From Acetatifactor sp. (lineage in GTDB: Bacteria; Bacillota; Clostridia; Lachnospirales; Lachnospiraceae): a stretch of 36,662 bases of DNA. Position 1 is the first letter of the stretch. Each line of letters starts with the position of its first letter. Shown piece after piece: positions 21,379-28,728 of this stretch. The translations under genes were made by a program, and so were the position numbers. The DNA lies in assembly GCA_024693365.1 (NCBI GenBank), contig JAILLF010000019.1:1-36662 (forward strand), in the 5' to 3' direction. The notes below the pieces were generated by a model. The model searched no databases and was not told the origin of the DNA. It saw only the letters and a program-made list of their open reading frames with translations.

Positions 21379-21438
21379 GGGTCCCAAGTTCAAAATCTCG
21401 TCCGTGCAAGCACGGCTCGATTTTTGACCTTTTGACCC
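21379..21438 (-). other. Long imperfect hairpin between atpB and atpE
   Basis: Inner stem CCGTGC/GCACGG (21402-21407 with 21410-21415) has a 2-base loop. Outer TCAAAATC (21390-21397) pairs with GATTTTTGA (21419-21427, one bulge), and GGGTC (21379-21383) pairs with GACCC (21434-21438). No T run follows directly, so it is not an obvious terminator. It may mark an mRNA-processing point that raises atpE expression. Confidence 0.6.
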
Positions 21439-21450
21439 TGGCATCGCAAT

Positions 21451-22182
21451 TTATTCTTCCTCGCCGATGGCGTTGGAGACGTAGGTCATGGTCAGCATAC
21501 AGAACACGTAGGTCTGTATCGCGCCGGAGAACAAGTCAAAGTAAACGTGAAGCGCGGCGGGCCATATGGCGGCAACCCACTTCAGAAGACCGTAAACCAG
21601 CGTCATCATGATTGTGCCGGACAGGATGTTCGCAAAAAGACGGAGCGACAAAGAAATCGGCACTGCCAGCTCACTGATCACATTGATGGGGAACCAGATC
21701 GGAAGCCAGGGCGGCAGGGGCGAACACATGTCAGCCCAGATCTCCTTCGGCTTATGGTACTTGAACTGGTTAAACCTGACAAGGGTGAACGTGATCACGC
21801 CCAGCGGGAAGGTCACGCCATAATCCGCCGTCGGCGGACGCAGTCCCAAAAGTCCGGAGATATTGCTAAACAGGATGAAAATAAAGATCGTCCCGATATA
21901 GTTTCTGTACTTTACCGCATTTCTTCCCATGGTGCCTTCCACCATGCCGTCCAGCTTCTCAACGATCAGCTCAACGACGTTCTGAAAATTGCCTGGCACC
22001 TCGGCACCCTTTTTGATTGCCTGCCCCGCAATAATGGAAAATGCGATCAGGATCAGCATGACAAACAGGAGACTCACGTGCGTCGTCGTGATCCACACCT
22101 CATGTCCAAAATAGGAATACTTAAAGAGTCCGTGAACCATAACGTCGACGTTACTGCCTGCCGTCAACAGGATATGTTGCAT
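21451..22182 (-). CDS. atpB: ATP synthase Fo a subunit
   Basis: The stator ion-channel subunit, 243 residues with about five to six membrane helices. The essential arginine lies in SLSLRLFANILSG. The helix-2 region RNYIGTIFIFILFSNISGLL and the last helix HVYFDLFSGAIQTYVFCML are also typical. The start at 22182 follows AGGGAGGTGA; another ATG 5 bases upstream is out of frame. It pairs with the sodium-type c ring. Confidence 0.96.
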   Translation of the reverse strand: MQHILLTAGSNVDVMVHGLFKYSYFGHEVWITTTHVSLLFVMLILIAFSIIAGQAIKKGAEVPGNFQNVVELIVEKLDGMVEGTMGRNAVKYRNYIGTIFIFILFSNISGLLGLRPPTADYGVTFPLGVITFTLVRFNQFKYHKPKEIWADMCSPLPPWLPIWFPINVISELAVPISLSLRLFANILSGTIMMTLVYGLLKWVAAIWPAALHVYFDLFSGAIQTYVFCMLTMTYVSNAIGEEE

Positions 22183-22218
22183 TTCATTATCACCTCCCTT
22201 GCGTCATCTTCCATTTCA

Positions 22219-22701
22219 TTACTCAGATTCCGTCCGTTCTTCGGAGTTTTCTGCCTGCGAAGGTTCCGAAGGCTCTGGCTCCGGCTCGGGATCCGTCTCA
22301 TGGAAGATTGCATTACAAAGTTTATGCGTCAATGGCTGAAGATACGCCGTGGCTTTCAGACTCATGTAGCCCAAAAACGTCAAAAGCGGACTCAGCCATT
22401 TTGTCAATGCTACTAAAATCAAAACCAGAATGGCCGTCACGTAGCGGAAAAGATAGCCCTGATAGATGGCCTTCTGGGCACTTTTTTCATCGAGGTCCAG
22501 GGCTCTGTCCAGGGTGACGAACATGTGCCGCACCGCAGCAAATGCCAGAGCGCATCCCAAGAACAGGCTGGCAGCCCGCGCAAGCCGGTCTCCAGGCCAC
22601 GGAAGCGATCCCAGTTGAAATAAAATGCCAATGCCGAGGATTCCCAGCTGCATCTCGAGAACCGTTCTATTATTTGCCTTTAGTCTCTCCAGAATGCTCA
22701 T
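22219..22701 (-). CDS. atpI: AtpI-like ATP synthase accessory membrane protein
   Basis: A protein of about 160 residues with four hydrophobic segments (MQLGILGIGILFQLG; AASLFLGCALAFAAV; YVTAILVLILVALTK; a shorter SPLLTFLGYMSL) and an acidic, Pro-Glu-Ser-rich tail. The position directly before atpB and the topology fit the ATP synthase I family, thought to assist c-ring assembly or Mg2+ supply. The start at 22701 overlaps the previous gene by 32 bases; its ribosome-binding site is weak, so the start is uncertain. Sequence similarity to characterised AtpI is faint by eye. Confidence 0.75.
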   Translation of the reverse strand: MSILERLKANNRTVLEMQLGILGIGILFQLGSLPWPGDRLARAASLFLGCALAFAAVRHMFVTLDRALDLDEKSAQKAIYQGYLFRYVTAILVLILVALTKWLSPLLTFLGYMSLKATAYLQPLTHKLCNAIFHETDPEPEPEPSEPSQAENSEERTESE

Positions 22702-22924
22702 GCTCCGCAAAAATCCTCTTCGCCATGCGCCAGACGTTCTGTCCGCCCGCAATGGCACCCACAAAAAACAAGACGATCGTAATCCATCCCGTCTCAAATT
22801 TCTGATCCAAAAAAATACCAAGCGCCGTCATAAGACCAATGGGGACCAGCATGTTGATCCCGAACTGCGTGATCATCGTCAGCGACCGCCAAACACTCTT
22901 GTCATAGGGCTTGTCATGCTTCAT
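22670..22924 (-). CDS. atpZ: AtpZ/AtpI-family small membrane protein
   Basis: An 84-residue protein with two membrane helices (about 18-40, ITQFGINMLVPIGLMTALGI, and about 47-65, WITIVLFFVGAIAGG) and a polar tail. The LGIFLDQKFETGW turn is typical of AtpZ-type proteins that open clostridial atp operons. It is the first gene of the operon, starting at an ATG with GGGAGG 5 bases upstream, and its end overlaps the AtpI-like gene. Confidence 0.85.
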   Translation of the reverse strand: MKHDKPYDKSVWRSLTMITQFGINMLVPIGLMTALGIFLDQKFETGWITIVLFFVGAIAGGQNVWRMAKRIFAEHEHSGETKGK

Positions 22925-23001
22925 TACGGCCTCCCGCCACCAGGCATTTCTTCTGCCGAAAACAACTCGGCAGACGTGAAAGACAAAAAACACCAAATAG
23001 C

Positions 23002-23030
23002 ATTATACGTGAATTTCCTCAAAATGTCTA
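23002..23030 (-). promoter_or_regulatory. Promoter of the atp operon
   Basis: TAGACA (23030-23025), a 17-base spacer and TATAAT (23007-23002) on the minus strand. Initiation near 22995 leaves a ~70-base leader that contains a perfect 7-bp hairpin, CTGCCGA/TCGGCAG, at 22953-22973. No T run follows that hairpin, so it is not a terminator. Confidence 0.82.
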
Positions 23031-23080
23031 GGAAAACAATCTAAAAAAATAGAAAAATTATCATTATTTGGATTACCCGA

Positions 23081-23109
23081 TTGACGGAGGGAAAACTGCG
23101 ACGTAAACT
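23081..23109 (+). promoter_or_regulatory. Promoter of the DUF402 gene
   Basis: TTGACG (23081-23086), a 17-base spacer and TAAACT (23104-23109). It lies about 70 bases upstream of the start and diverges from the atp promoter. Confidence 0.55.
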
Positions 23110-23180
23110 AAAAAAAAGAAATGCCCGAAAACGGAAAGAACAAATGAGAAATCTGCGGAAACGCGGGACTGGAGGCATGC

Positions 23181-23669
23181 ATGAATTCTGAAAACACCTT
23201 AAAGCTTTACCGGAAACGGATCATCCCGGAAGAATGTTTGTTGCTCAAGGACGATAAGATCGTCCGCTGCGACGACGAGGTCATCGTCACCACCTGGAAC
23301 ACCATCAATCCGAAGACGGAATTTTCTCACGGCGTTTCCTGTTATTACCTAAAGCAGGGCATCAAAGTCAGCAAATTCTACCGCCATGACGGCTCGCTTC
23401 TGTATTGGTATTGTGACATCGTTGATTATGAATTCAACGAGGCCGAAAACTCCCTGACGGTCACGGATCTTCTGGCAGACGTCGTTATCTTCCCCGACGG
23501 TCACATGAAGGTCGTTGATCTGGATGAGATGGCGGACGCTCTTGACAGCGGATCCATCACTCCCGAACTATTGTCAAAAGCCCTGCGCAGGCTCCATGAC
23601 CTTCTCACCCTGATCTATCGTGACAAATTTGAACGCCTGCAAACTCCGCTGGAACAACTGGGATTATAA
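23181..23669 (+). CDS. DUF402 family protein (FomD/NtdP-like fold)
   Basis: A 162-residue cytoplasmic protein. The central block with LLYWYCDIVDYEF, LTVTDLLADVVIFPDGHMKV and VDLDEMADAL matches the DUF402 barrel, whose Asp/Glu residues bind divalent metal in the nucleoside di/triphosphatases NtdP and FomD. Phosphatase activity is likely but the substrate is unknown. The C-terminal helix (about 125-162) resembles the usual family tail. The start follows GGAGG by 5 bases. It is a single gene, closed by a two-way terminator. Confidence 0.85.
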   Translation: MNSENTLKLYRKRIIPEECLLLKDDKIVRCDDEVIVTTWNTINPKTEFSHGVSCYYLKQGIKVSKFYRHDGSLLYWYCDIVDYEFNEAENSLTVTDLLADVVIFPDGHMKVVDLDEMADALDSGSITPELLSKALRRLHDLLTLIYRDKFERLQTPLEQLGL

Positions 23670-23687
23670 AATAAAATAGAAAAGGAA

Positions 23688-23711
23688 AAGGCGGCTCTCG
23701 CGAGTCGCCTT
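23688..23711. terminator. Bidirectional terminator
   Basis: AAGGCGGCTC (23688-23697) pairs with GAGTCGCCTT (23702-23711) around the tetraloop TCGC. On the minus strand a T-rich tail follows, so it is strongest for the small membrane protein gene; it also closes the convergent DUF402 gene. Confidence 0.82.
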
Positions 23712-23718
23712 AAGTGTT

Positions 23719-24111
23719 TCAACGTACAAAAATTCTGGGAAAAGCAATGACAACAAAAATAATGGCAAAGGCGATCATCTCTCCAAAACCCGTTTCCCAA
23801 AAGTAGTCATAGTTCGTACAGCTTTCCCTGGGGTCGTTAGGATTATACCTGATCTTTACGCTGTTGTTGAAATGCATGACGTATATCCCGCCGCGACCGG
23901 AATACCTTTGACCGTTCAAGTTATATTCATAGTCGCATCTGGGAGTTGTGTCATTATCATTCGCGGGGTCTCTGGCGACAATCCTGCCAACCACCATTTG
24001 GGTACATTTCAAATACCTTTTCCGGCGTTTCCCTTTGGTGGCAACTATGATCAAAGACACCATCACAAACACGACTGCAGTCGCTATAATCACAAAATCA
24101 TAAGCTCCCAT
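23719..24111 (-). CDS. Small two-TM protein, DUF3592-like
   Basis: A 130-residue protein with a membrane helix at each end: about 5-26 (FVIIATAVVFVMVSLIIVAT) and about 110-127 (MIAFAIIFVVIAF). A small beta domain lies between them. Its pattern YEYNLNGQRYSGRGG then VKIRYNPNDPRESCTNY fits DUF3592, in which a conserved Val-x-Tyr-x-Pro-x-x-Pro motif ends the domain. Role unknown. The start at 24111 is chosen because GGGGGG lies 6 bases upstream; a longer frame begins at 24132. Confidence 0.75.
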   Translation of the reverse strand: MGAYDFVIIATAVVFVMVSLIIVATKGKRRKRYLKCTQMVVGRIVARDPANDNDTTPRCDYEYNLNGQRYSGRGGIYVMHFNNSVKIRYNPNDPRESCTNYDYFWETGFGEMIAFAIIFVVIAFPRIFVR

Positions 24112-24147
24112 ATTCTTCCCCCCATTACCCAATTGCTTGTTAAACGC

Positions 24148-25317
24148 TTAGTAGAACACGTGGCCTCCGATGTTAATGCCGGTCAGTCCCGGAATCGGCG
24201 TTCTAAAGAACACGCAGGCACCCACGTTCGTCACGCCCAGCATTGCCTCGTCCGCCGCCTGATAACATGCAGCATTCGCCTTGTCTGACGCAAGCGCCAA
24301 CGCATATCGTCCGCTCGCCACGGGCGAAAACTGGCTCTTCTGATAGATTACGCCCTTTACGGTATCAGGAAATCTTCCGCTGAGCACGCGATTAATCACG
24401 ACCGCTCCAACTGCAAGCTTTCCTTCGTAGGGCTCGCCGCCGGCTTCACAGTAGATAATGTTTGCCAGAAGCTTTCTGTCGCCTTCCTCAAACGTAACTT
24501 CTGAAATGGAACGCCATTTTCCCTGTGCCGCCTCGCGGGACAATCGAAGTTCTTCCTCGAGCTTTTTCTTTAAGACCTTCAGATCTTCCTCGCTCTTCTT
24601 TAATTCCGCTTCATATTCCAGAGCCTTCTTCTCGGCGTCACTGATCTGATCCGAAGTAGCTTCGATCTTTGCCACAATCCCGTTAAGAATTTCCGCCATC
24701 CTGGCCTTTTCAGTCTCAGCTTCCGCCAAAAGGCCGTCCAATTCTATCTTTTGTTGCTCCAGCGTCGCCTGGAGATACTCTATGTTCGCGTGCGCGTCCT
24801 CAAACTCCGCCAACCTGTCCTTGTCATAGGTCTCAACGCGTTCAAACCATGTCGCCAGATTCAGCAGATCCCCCATGTCCTTTGCCTGCAACAGAGAGGA
24901 CACGTAATCCGAGTTTTTTCGCTCATACATCTTACGGACGCGGATCTCCATGTCATTTTTCTGCTTTTCTTCCCTCTCGATACATTCCGCAAGATCCTCT
25001 TGATTTTGCTCGATCTGATCATTCTTCACGCGAATCTGTTCTTCTATGTCAGCCAGGTGATTGCAGGCTTCGATCATCTCATCGTTCGCCTCTGCCAGAT
25101 CATCCTGCAGGTTCCTCTTGGCTCCCTTCAGATTCTTGAGGTCACCCTTTTTATTATTCAGCTTATCTTGGATGTCCTTCGTTTCTTTTTCCTTATCCTT
25201 GATCTGCTCGCGGGTTGATTTCTCCGCCCAAACTTTCAGCACGCCAAAGGAAGGGGGCAACACCCCCATAAGTAGCGCGATCATTATAATCACAATAACT
25301 GCTTTTCCCTTTTTCAT
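24148..25317 (-). CDS. Secreted coiled-coil cell-wall hydrolase (SleB/CwlJ-type Hydrolase_2)
   Basis: A 389-residue protein with a signal peptide (about 1-31). A long Lys/Glu-rich coiled coil (about 33-255) resembles the PcsB/CwlO N-terminal region that is held or activated by FtsEX-type partners. The C-terminal Hydrolase_2 domain (about 275-389) has LLANIIYCEAGGEPYEGKLA with the catalytic-type Glu, then VGAVVINRVLSGRFPDTVKG and SQFSPVASGRY. SleB-type domains are lytic transglycosylases acting on cortex or vegetative wall. Fusing it to a coiled coil suggests regulated growth or division rather than germination, but this is inference. It shares an operon with comEB, 31 bases away. Confidence 0.9.
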   Translation of the reverse strand: MKKGKAVIVIIMIALLMGVLPPSFGVLKVWAEKSTREQIKDKEKETKDIQDKLNNKKGDLKNLKGAKRNLQDDLAEANDEMIEACNHLADIEEQIRVKNDQIEQNQEDLAECIEREEKQKNDMEIRVRKMYERKNSDYVSSLLQAKDMGDLLNLATWFERVETYDKDRLAEFEDAHANIEYLQATLEQQKIELDGLLAEAETEKARMAEILNGIVAKIEATSDQISDAEKKALEYEAELKKSEEDLKVLKKKLEEELRLSREAAQGKWRSISEVTFEEGDRKLLANIIYCEAGGEPYEGKLAVGAVVINRVLSGRFPDTVKGVIYQKSQFSPVASGRYALALASDKANAACYQAADEAMLGVTNVGACVFFRTPIPGLTGINIGGHVFY

Positions 25318-25348
25318 GCTTTCTTACTCTCCAAATCTCATAACCTTC

Positions 25349-25834
25349 TTACAATTCAATGTGTACCTGTCGTCCCGTGCGGCTGTAAGGAATGCAGGTC
25401 ACGCCAGCCGACTCAAACATCTTTTTTGCCGCCTTGTTAGAAGTCGTTCCGTTATACTTATCACAGTCATAAACCACCGTCTTGATCCCCGCCTGAATGA
25501 TGGCCTTCGCGCATTCATTACAAGGAAACAGACTTACGTAAAGCTTGGTTCCGTCCAGTGAACCTCCCCTATAATTCAAAATCGCGTTTAATTCCGCATG
25601 CGTCACGAACGGATACTTCGTCTCCAGTTCCTCACCTTCCCTCGCCCACGGAAACACCTCATCCGAACAACCACAGGGAAATCCATTATATCCCATAGAC
25701 AAAATCTTATTCCGGTCACTAACAATGCAGGCCCCAACCTGCGTGTTGGGATCCTTCGAACGCAGCCCCGACAAATGCGCCACGCCCATAAAATACTCAT
25801 CCCAGCTAATATAATCCTTCCTCTTCTCTGACAC
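25349..25834 (-). CDS. comEB: dCMP deaminase (ComEB family)
   Basis: A zinc enzyme converting dCMP to dUMP for thymidylate supply, 161 residues. Zinc and catalytic motifs are HAE at 79-81 and PCNEC at 104-108, with DPNTQVGACIVSD earlier. The start is a GTG at 25834 with GGGGGG 6 bases before it, giving MSEKRKDYISWDEYFMG. It lies downstream of upp, separated by a repetitive, non-coding stretch of about 500 bases. Confidence 0.95.
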   Translation of the reverse strand: MSEKRKDYISWDEYFMGVAHLSGLRSKDPNTQVGACIVSDRNKILSMGYNGFPCGCSDEVFPWAREGEELETKYPFVTHAELNAILNYRGGSLDGTKLYVSLFPCNECAKAIIQAGIKTVVYDCDKYNGTTSNKAAKKMFESAGVTCIPYSRTGRQVHIEL

Positions 25835-25889
25835 CTAAATCCCCCCAATCATTTACCACTAAAAATACTGCTGCCTTCCGACTTTCTCT

Positions 25890-26127
25890 GCCCCGCTGCG
25901 TCCGATTCCTTCCGTTCTCCTCAGTCCCGCCGCATCCACTGCCTTACATTCACCTCTGCCCCGCCGCGTCCAATCCCTTCCGTTCTCCTATGCCCCGCCG
26001 CGTCCGATCCCTTCCATTCTCCTCTACCCCGCCGCGTCCAATCCCTTCCGTTCTCCTATGCCCCGCCGCGTCCGATCCCTTCCGTTCTCCTCTGCCCCGC
26101 CGCGTCCGCTGCTGTTTTTTCTTCGGG
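25890..26127. repeat. 34-bp tandem repeat array (seven units)
   Basis: Units start at 25890, 25924, 25958, 25992, 26026, 26060 and 26094, exactly 34 bases apart. The typical unit contains GCCCCGCCGCGTCC then TCCCTTCCGTTCTCC. Units 1 and 2 are diverged and unit 7 is cut after ~15 bases. Units 3-4 and 5-6 are near copies of each other, with the CAATCCC/CGATCCC and CTAT/CTCT differences alternating, so the last expansion step was a 68-base duplication. The period is not a multiple of three, which argues against coding. One strand is strongly purine rich. Confidence 0.95.
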
Positions 26128-26303
26128 AACAATTAGCCGGCAGCACTTAGCGAATCGGTTGGCTTCACGGCCAATTTCCCGGCATGTCTGAGGAGCTTCA
26201 GCTCCGAGTTTGCCGGGAAATCGGCCACGCCGTGAAGACGATCGATGAGCTTAGTGCAGTCCGAGCCGTTCCCGAAGAAAAAACGGCAGCGGTCGCGGCG
26301 GAA
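26096..26303. repeat. Long imperfect palindrome between comEB and upp
   Basis: The left arm from 26096 and the right arm ending at 26303 are inverted copies. The outer ~34 bp match with two differences (core TTTTTTCTTCGGGAAC at 26115-26130 and its complement before 26290). The middle contains TTCACGGC and TTTCCCGGCA blocks with small internal loops, and the tip is GGAGC-TTCA-GCTCC near 26200. Total span is about 205 bases. Its left end overlaps unit 7 of the 34-bp array; the right flank repeats GGTCGCGGCGG twice, 21 bases apart. T runs lie at the 5' side of the stem on both strands, so it does not look like an intrinsic terminator. Confidence 0.88.
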
Positions 26304-26330
26304 TCGACGGCGGTCGCGGCGGTGGTCACA

Positions 26331-26960
26331 CTATTTGGTGCCGAAGATACGGTCGCCGGCATCCCCCAGACCGGGAACGATATAACCGTGATCGTTCAGC
26401 TTCTCGTCCAATGCACCGACGTAAAGATCCACGTCCGGATGCGCCTCCTGCATTTTCTTGATGCCTTCGGGTGCCGCGATGATGCACATAAAGTGAATGC
26501 TCTTACAACCCTTATCCTTCAACATCTGAATGGCAGCAACGGAAGATCCGCCGGTTGCCAACATGGGATCTACGACGAAAACCTCTCTCTCCGCGCAGTC
26601 CGCAGGCAACTTACAATAATATTCCACGGGCGCAAGAGTCGAAGGATCCCTGTACAGTCCGATGTGACCAACCTTTGCGGCAGGAATCAGGTTTAACATG
26701 CCGTCCACCATGCCAAGTCCCGCGCGAAGAATGGGAATGATCGCCATCTTCTTGCCCTTCAGTTCCTTTACGGTCGTCTTGCAGATAGGCGTCTCGATCT
26801 CTACCTCATCCAGCTTTAAATCACGCGTTGCCTCATAACAGATCAACATGGCAATCTCACTGATTGTCTGCCGGAAATCCTTGGTACCCGTATCCAATCT
26901 CCTGATAAAACCAATCTTATGCTGGATCAGCGGATGATCCATGATCACTACCTTACCCAT
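26331..26960 (-). CDS. upp: Uracil phosphoribosyltransferase
   Basis: Salvages uracil with PRPP to UMP. The 209-residue length and the motifs [20 protein letters not shown] and the PRPP loop [17 protein letters not shown] are standard. AAGGAGG lies 9 bases before the start. It follows rpiB closely on the same strand, and both are probably served by the promoter upstream of the Sua5 gene or a local one not detected. Its 3' end abuts the palindromic element. Confidence 0.97.
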   Translation of the reverse strand: MGKVVIMDHPLIQHKIGFIRRLDTGTKDFRQTISEIAMLICYEATRDLKLDEVEIETPICKTTVKELKGKKMAIIPILRAGLGMVDGMLNLIPAAKVGHIGLYRDPSTLAPVEYYCKLPADCAEREVFVVDPMLATGGSSVAAIQMLKDKGCKSIHFMCIIAAPEGIKKMQEAHPDVDLYVGALDEKLNDHGYIVPGLGDAGDRIFGTK

Positions 26961-26986
26961 AATTCCAAACCTCCTTCCAATACACT

Positions 26987-27424
26987 TTATTCTTCAATCT
27001 GCGCGATCTTGCGGATTCTTCTTGCATGCTTTTCCTCGCCGGAAAAGGGCGTGTCCAAAAACGTGTCCACGATGTCCATTGCAAGGTTTGGACCAAGCAT
27101 GCCGCCTCCCAAGGCCAGCATGTTTGCATCGTTGTGTAGTCTCGTCATCTTTGCGGACAGGGTGTCACTGCAAAGCGCGCAGCGGATTCCCTTCACCTTA
27201 TTTGCGGCAATGCTGATGCCGATGCCCGTGGTGCATACCACGATGCCCCGCTCGCATTCCCCCGACGCCACGGCCCTCGCCGCAGCCACTCCAAAATCCG
27301 GATAATCCACGCTGGATTTGTCAAAACACCCAAAGTCCTTTACCTCAAATCCCCTCTCCTGAAGGTGCTTTTGGATCAGCTCCTTCAGTTCAAAACCGCC
27401 GTGATCACTTCCGATCGCTATCAT
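26987..27424 (-). CDS. rpiB: Ribose-5-phosphate isomerase B
   Basis: Interconverts ribose-5-phosphate and ribulose-5-phosphate in the pentose phosphate pathway; 145 residues. The SDHGG motif is at 6-10, catalytic Cys64 lies in [16 protein letters not shown], and the GIRCALC and [11 protein letters not shown] blocks are typical. The Lac/Rpi family also includes sugar-phosphate isomerases of other specificity, but the context (upp, Sua5) fits RpiB. GGGAGG lies 8 bases upstream. Confidence 0.94.
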   Translation of the reverse strand: MIAIGSDHGGFELKELIQKHLQERGFEVKDFGCFDKSSVDYPDFGVAAARAVASGECERGIVVCTTGIGISIAANKVKGIRCALCSDTLSAKMTRLHNDANMLALGGGMLGPNLAMDIVDTFLDTPFSGEEKHARRIRKIAQIEE

Positions 27425-27588
27425 AGCTTTTGCCTCCCGTTTACGTTGTATGTTGACTTAAAACGTCCCTTGCATCAAAGCAAGTCGCATTACGTCCTTT
27501 TGTTTGTGCGTCCACGTTACCGCCGCATTATCTGCCTCATCCGGAGCTCACGCGCATCGTCTGCCCCGTCAAAATCTCCCGCCGTCTG

Positions 27589-28653
27589 CTAGACGTGTAT
27601 GACCTGATGTCCGGCTGCCTTCAGCAGGCGGTTCATGATGGCCTGTCCAAGACCGCCCCGGGCTCTTGACTCATCCCCAAAGCTCTCCGAGTACATCTCT
27701 TCCACGTTCTCGTCATCGAACTCTCTAAGGATTCCGTACAGCCTGCGCGCAATCACCTCTTCATCCCGGCGATCGCCGATGGTCTTTACGACGTCACCTT
27801 CATATTCCGCCGCCGTGTCGGATGCCGCGATGACTCCCGATCTGACGCCATTTTCCCTGGCTTTGCGAAGCTTTTCATTGACGTAGGCGACCACGTTCTC
27901 TTTTTCGCCCTGTACGATCACCAGGTTCCCCTTCGGCGCGTAATGCCGGTATTTCATGCCCGGAGCCCTTGGTGCTTGTCCTCCGGCAACGGAAAAGAGC
28001 GTTGCGTCGTTCTCCACCTTGCCAAGAACTTCCGAAAGCATCTCTCCCGTGATAAAGCCTGGGCGCAGGATCTGCGGCGGCTCCACCGTCAGGTCAATGA
28101 TGGTGGACTCCAAACCGATCCCCACCTCTCCGCCGTCCAGGATCATTTCAATCCGTCCGTTCATGTCTTCCATCACGTACTTTGCCGAAGTGGGACTGGG
28201 ACGCCCCGAAAGATTTGCACTGGGCGCCGCCACAAACCCGCCGGCGAACTCGATCATTTTTCTCGCACCGGGATGGGACGGCAGGCGTACTGCCACGGTG
28301 TCAAGACCGCCCGTGGTCTCCTTCGGCACCAGATCGCTCTTCGGCAGGATCATGGTCAGAGGGCCTGGCCAAAAGGCTTCCGCAAGGCGGATCGCACTCT
28401 CCGGGACCTCCCGTGCCACGAGATACAGGTCCTCCGTCCGCCACAGGTGTACGATCAAAGGATTGTCGGATGGTCTGCCCTTTGCGGCATAAATCTTCCT
28501 CGAAGAATCCGGATTCAAGGCATCTCCACCCAACCCGTACACAGTCTCCGTGGGAAAAGCCACCAGCCCGCCGGCCTTCAAAATTTTCCCGGCTTCCCGC
28601 AACGCTTCCTCATCCGTATTCCCTTCACCTAATCTGACGATTTTTGTATCCAT
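27589..28653 (-). CDS. tsaC: L-threonylcarbamoyladenylate synthase (Sua5/YwlC type)
   Basis: Makes threonylcarbamoyl-AMP from Thr, bicarbonate and ATP for t6A37 of ANN-decoding tRNAs. The 354 residues include the YrdC domain (about 10-200; FPTETVYGLGGDA, KGRPSDNPLIVH and APSANLSGRPSPT) and the C-terminal Sua5 domain (about 240-354), joined by APGMKYRHYAPKG. The ribosome-binding site is weak. After the stop, another frame stays open for about 23 codons, which might reflect an old 3' frameshift. The 164 bases to rpiB contain no other gene I can support. Confidence 0.96.
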   Translation of the reverse strand: MDTKIVRLGEGNTDEEALREAGKILKAGGLVAFPTETVYGLGGDALNPDSSRKIYAAKGRPSDNPLIVHLWRTEDLYLVAREVPESAIRLAEAFWPGPLTMILPKSDLVPKETTGGLDTVAVRLPSHPGARKMIEFAGGFVAAPSANLSGRPSPTSAKYVMEDMNGRIEMILDGGEVGIGLESTIIDLTVEPPQILRPGFITGEMLSEVLGKVENDATLFSVAGGQAPRAPGMKYRHYAPKGNLVIVQGEKENVVAYVNEKLRKARENGVRSGVIAASDTAAEYEGDVVKTIGDRRDEEVIARRLYGILREFDDENVEEMYSESFGDESRARGGLGQAIMNRLLKAAGHQVIHV

Positions 28654-28702
28654 ATGGTTCTTTTACGCCTTCTTCACGCAATCTCAAATTTTCGCAACAT
28701 AT

Positions 28703-28711
28703 AGTATAACA
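28703..28711 (-). promoter_or_regulatory. Extended -10 promoter of the Sua5 gene
   Basis: TGTTATACT on the minus strand (TGn plus TATACT) lies ~50 bases before the start. The -35 region (TAGCAT, 17-base spacing) is poor, which is compatible with an extended -10 promoter. Confidence 0.5.
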
Positions 28712-28728
28712 CGTATTTTTAAAATATG

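Noticed and set aside
23116..23180. Two very short overlapping ORFs (8 and 15 codons) in the DUF402 leader
   Set aside because: They have poor ribosome-binding sites and no distinctive residues; chance is likely.
25950..26132. Arg/Gly-rich 60-residue frame across the 34-bp array
   Set aside because: The repeat period is not a multiple of three, so the peptide shifts frame with each unit; it is a product of the array.
26096..26303. 6S RNA as an explanation of the palindrome
   Set aside because: The size and rod shape are suggestive, but I see no clear central bubble, promoter or terminator, so I leave it as an unassigned element.
26184..26696. 170-residue frame starting inside the palindrome and running antisense to upp
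   Set aside because: No ribosome-binding site, begins at the palindrome tip, and its second half is antisense to upp.
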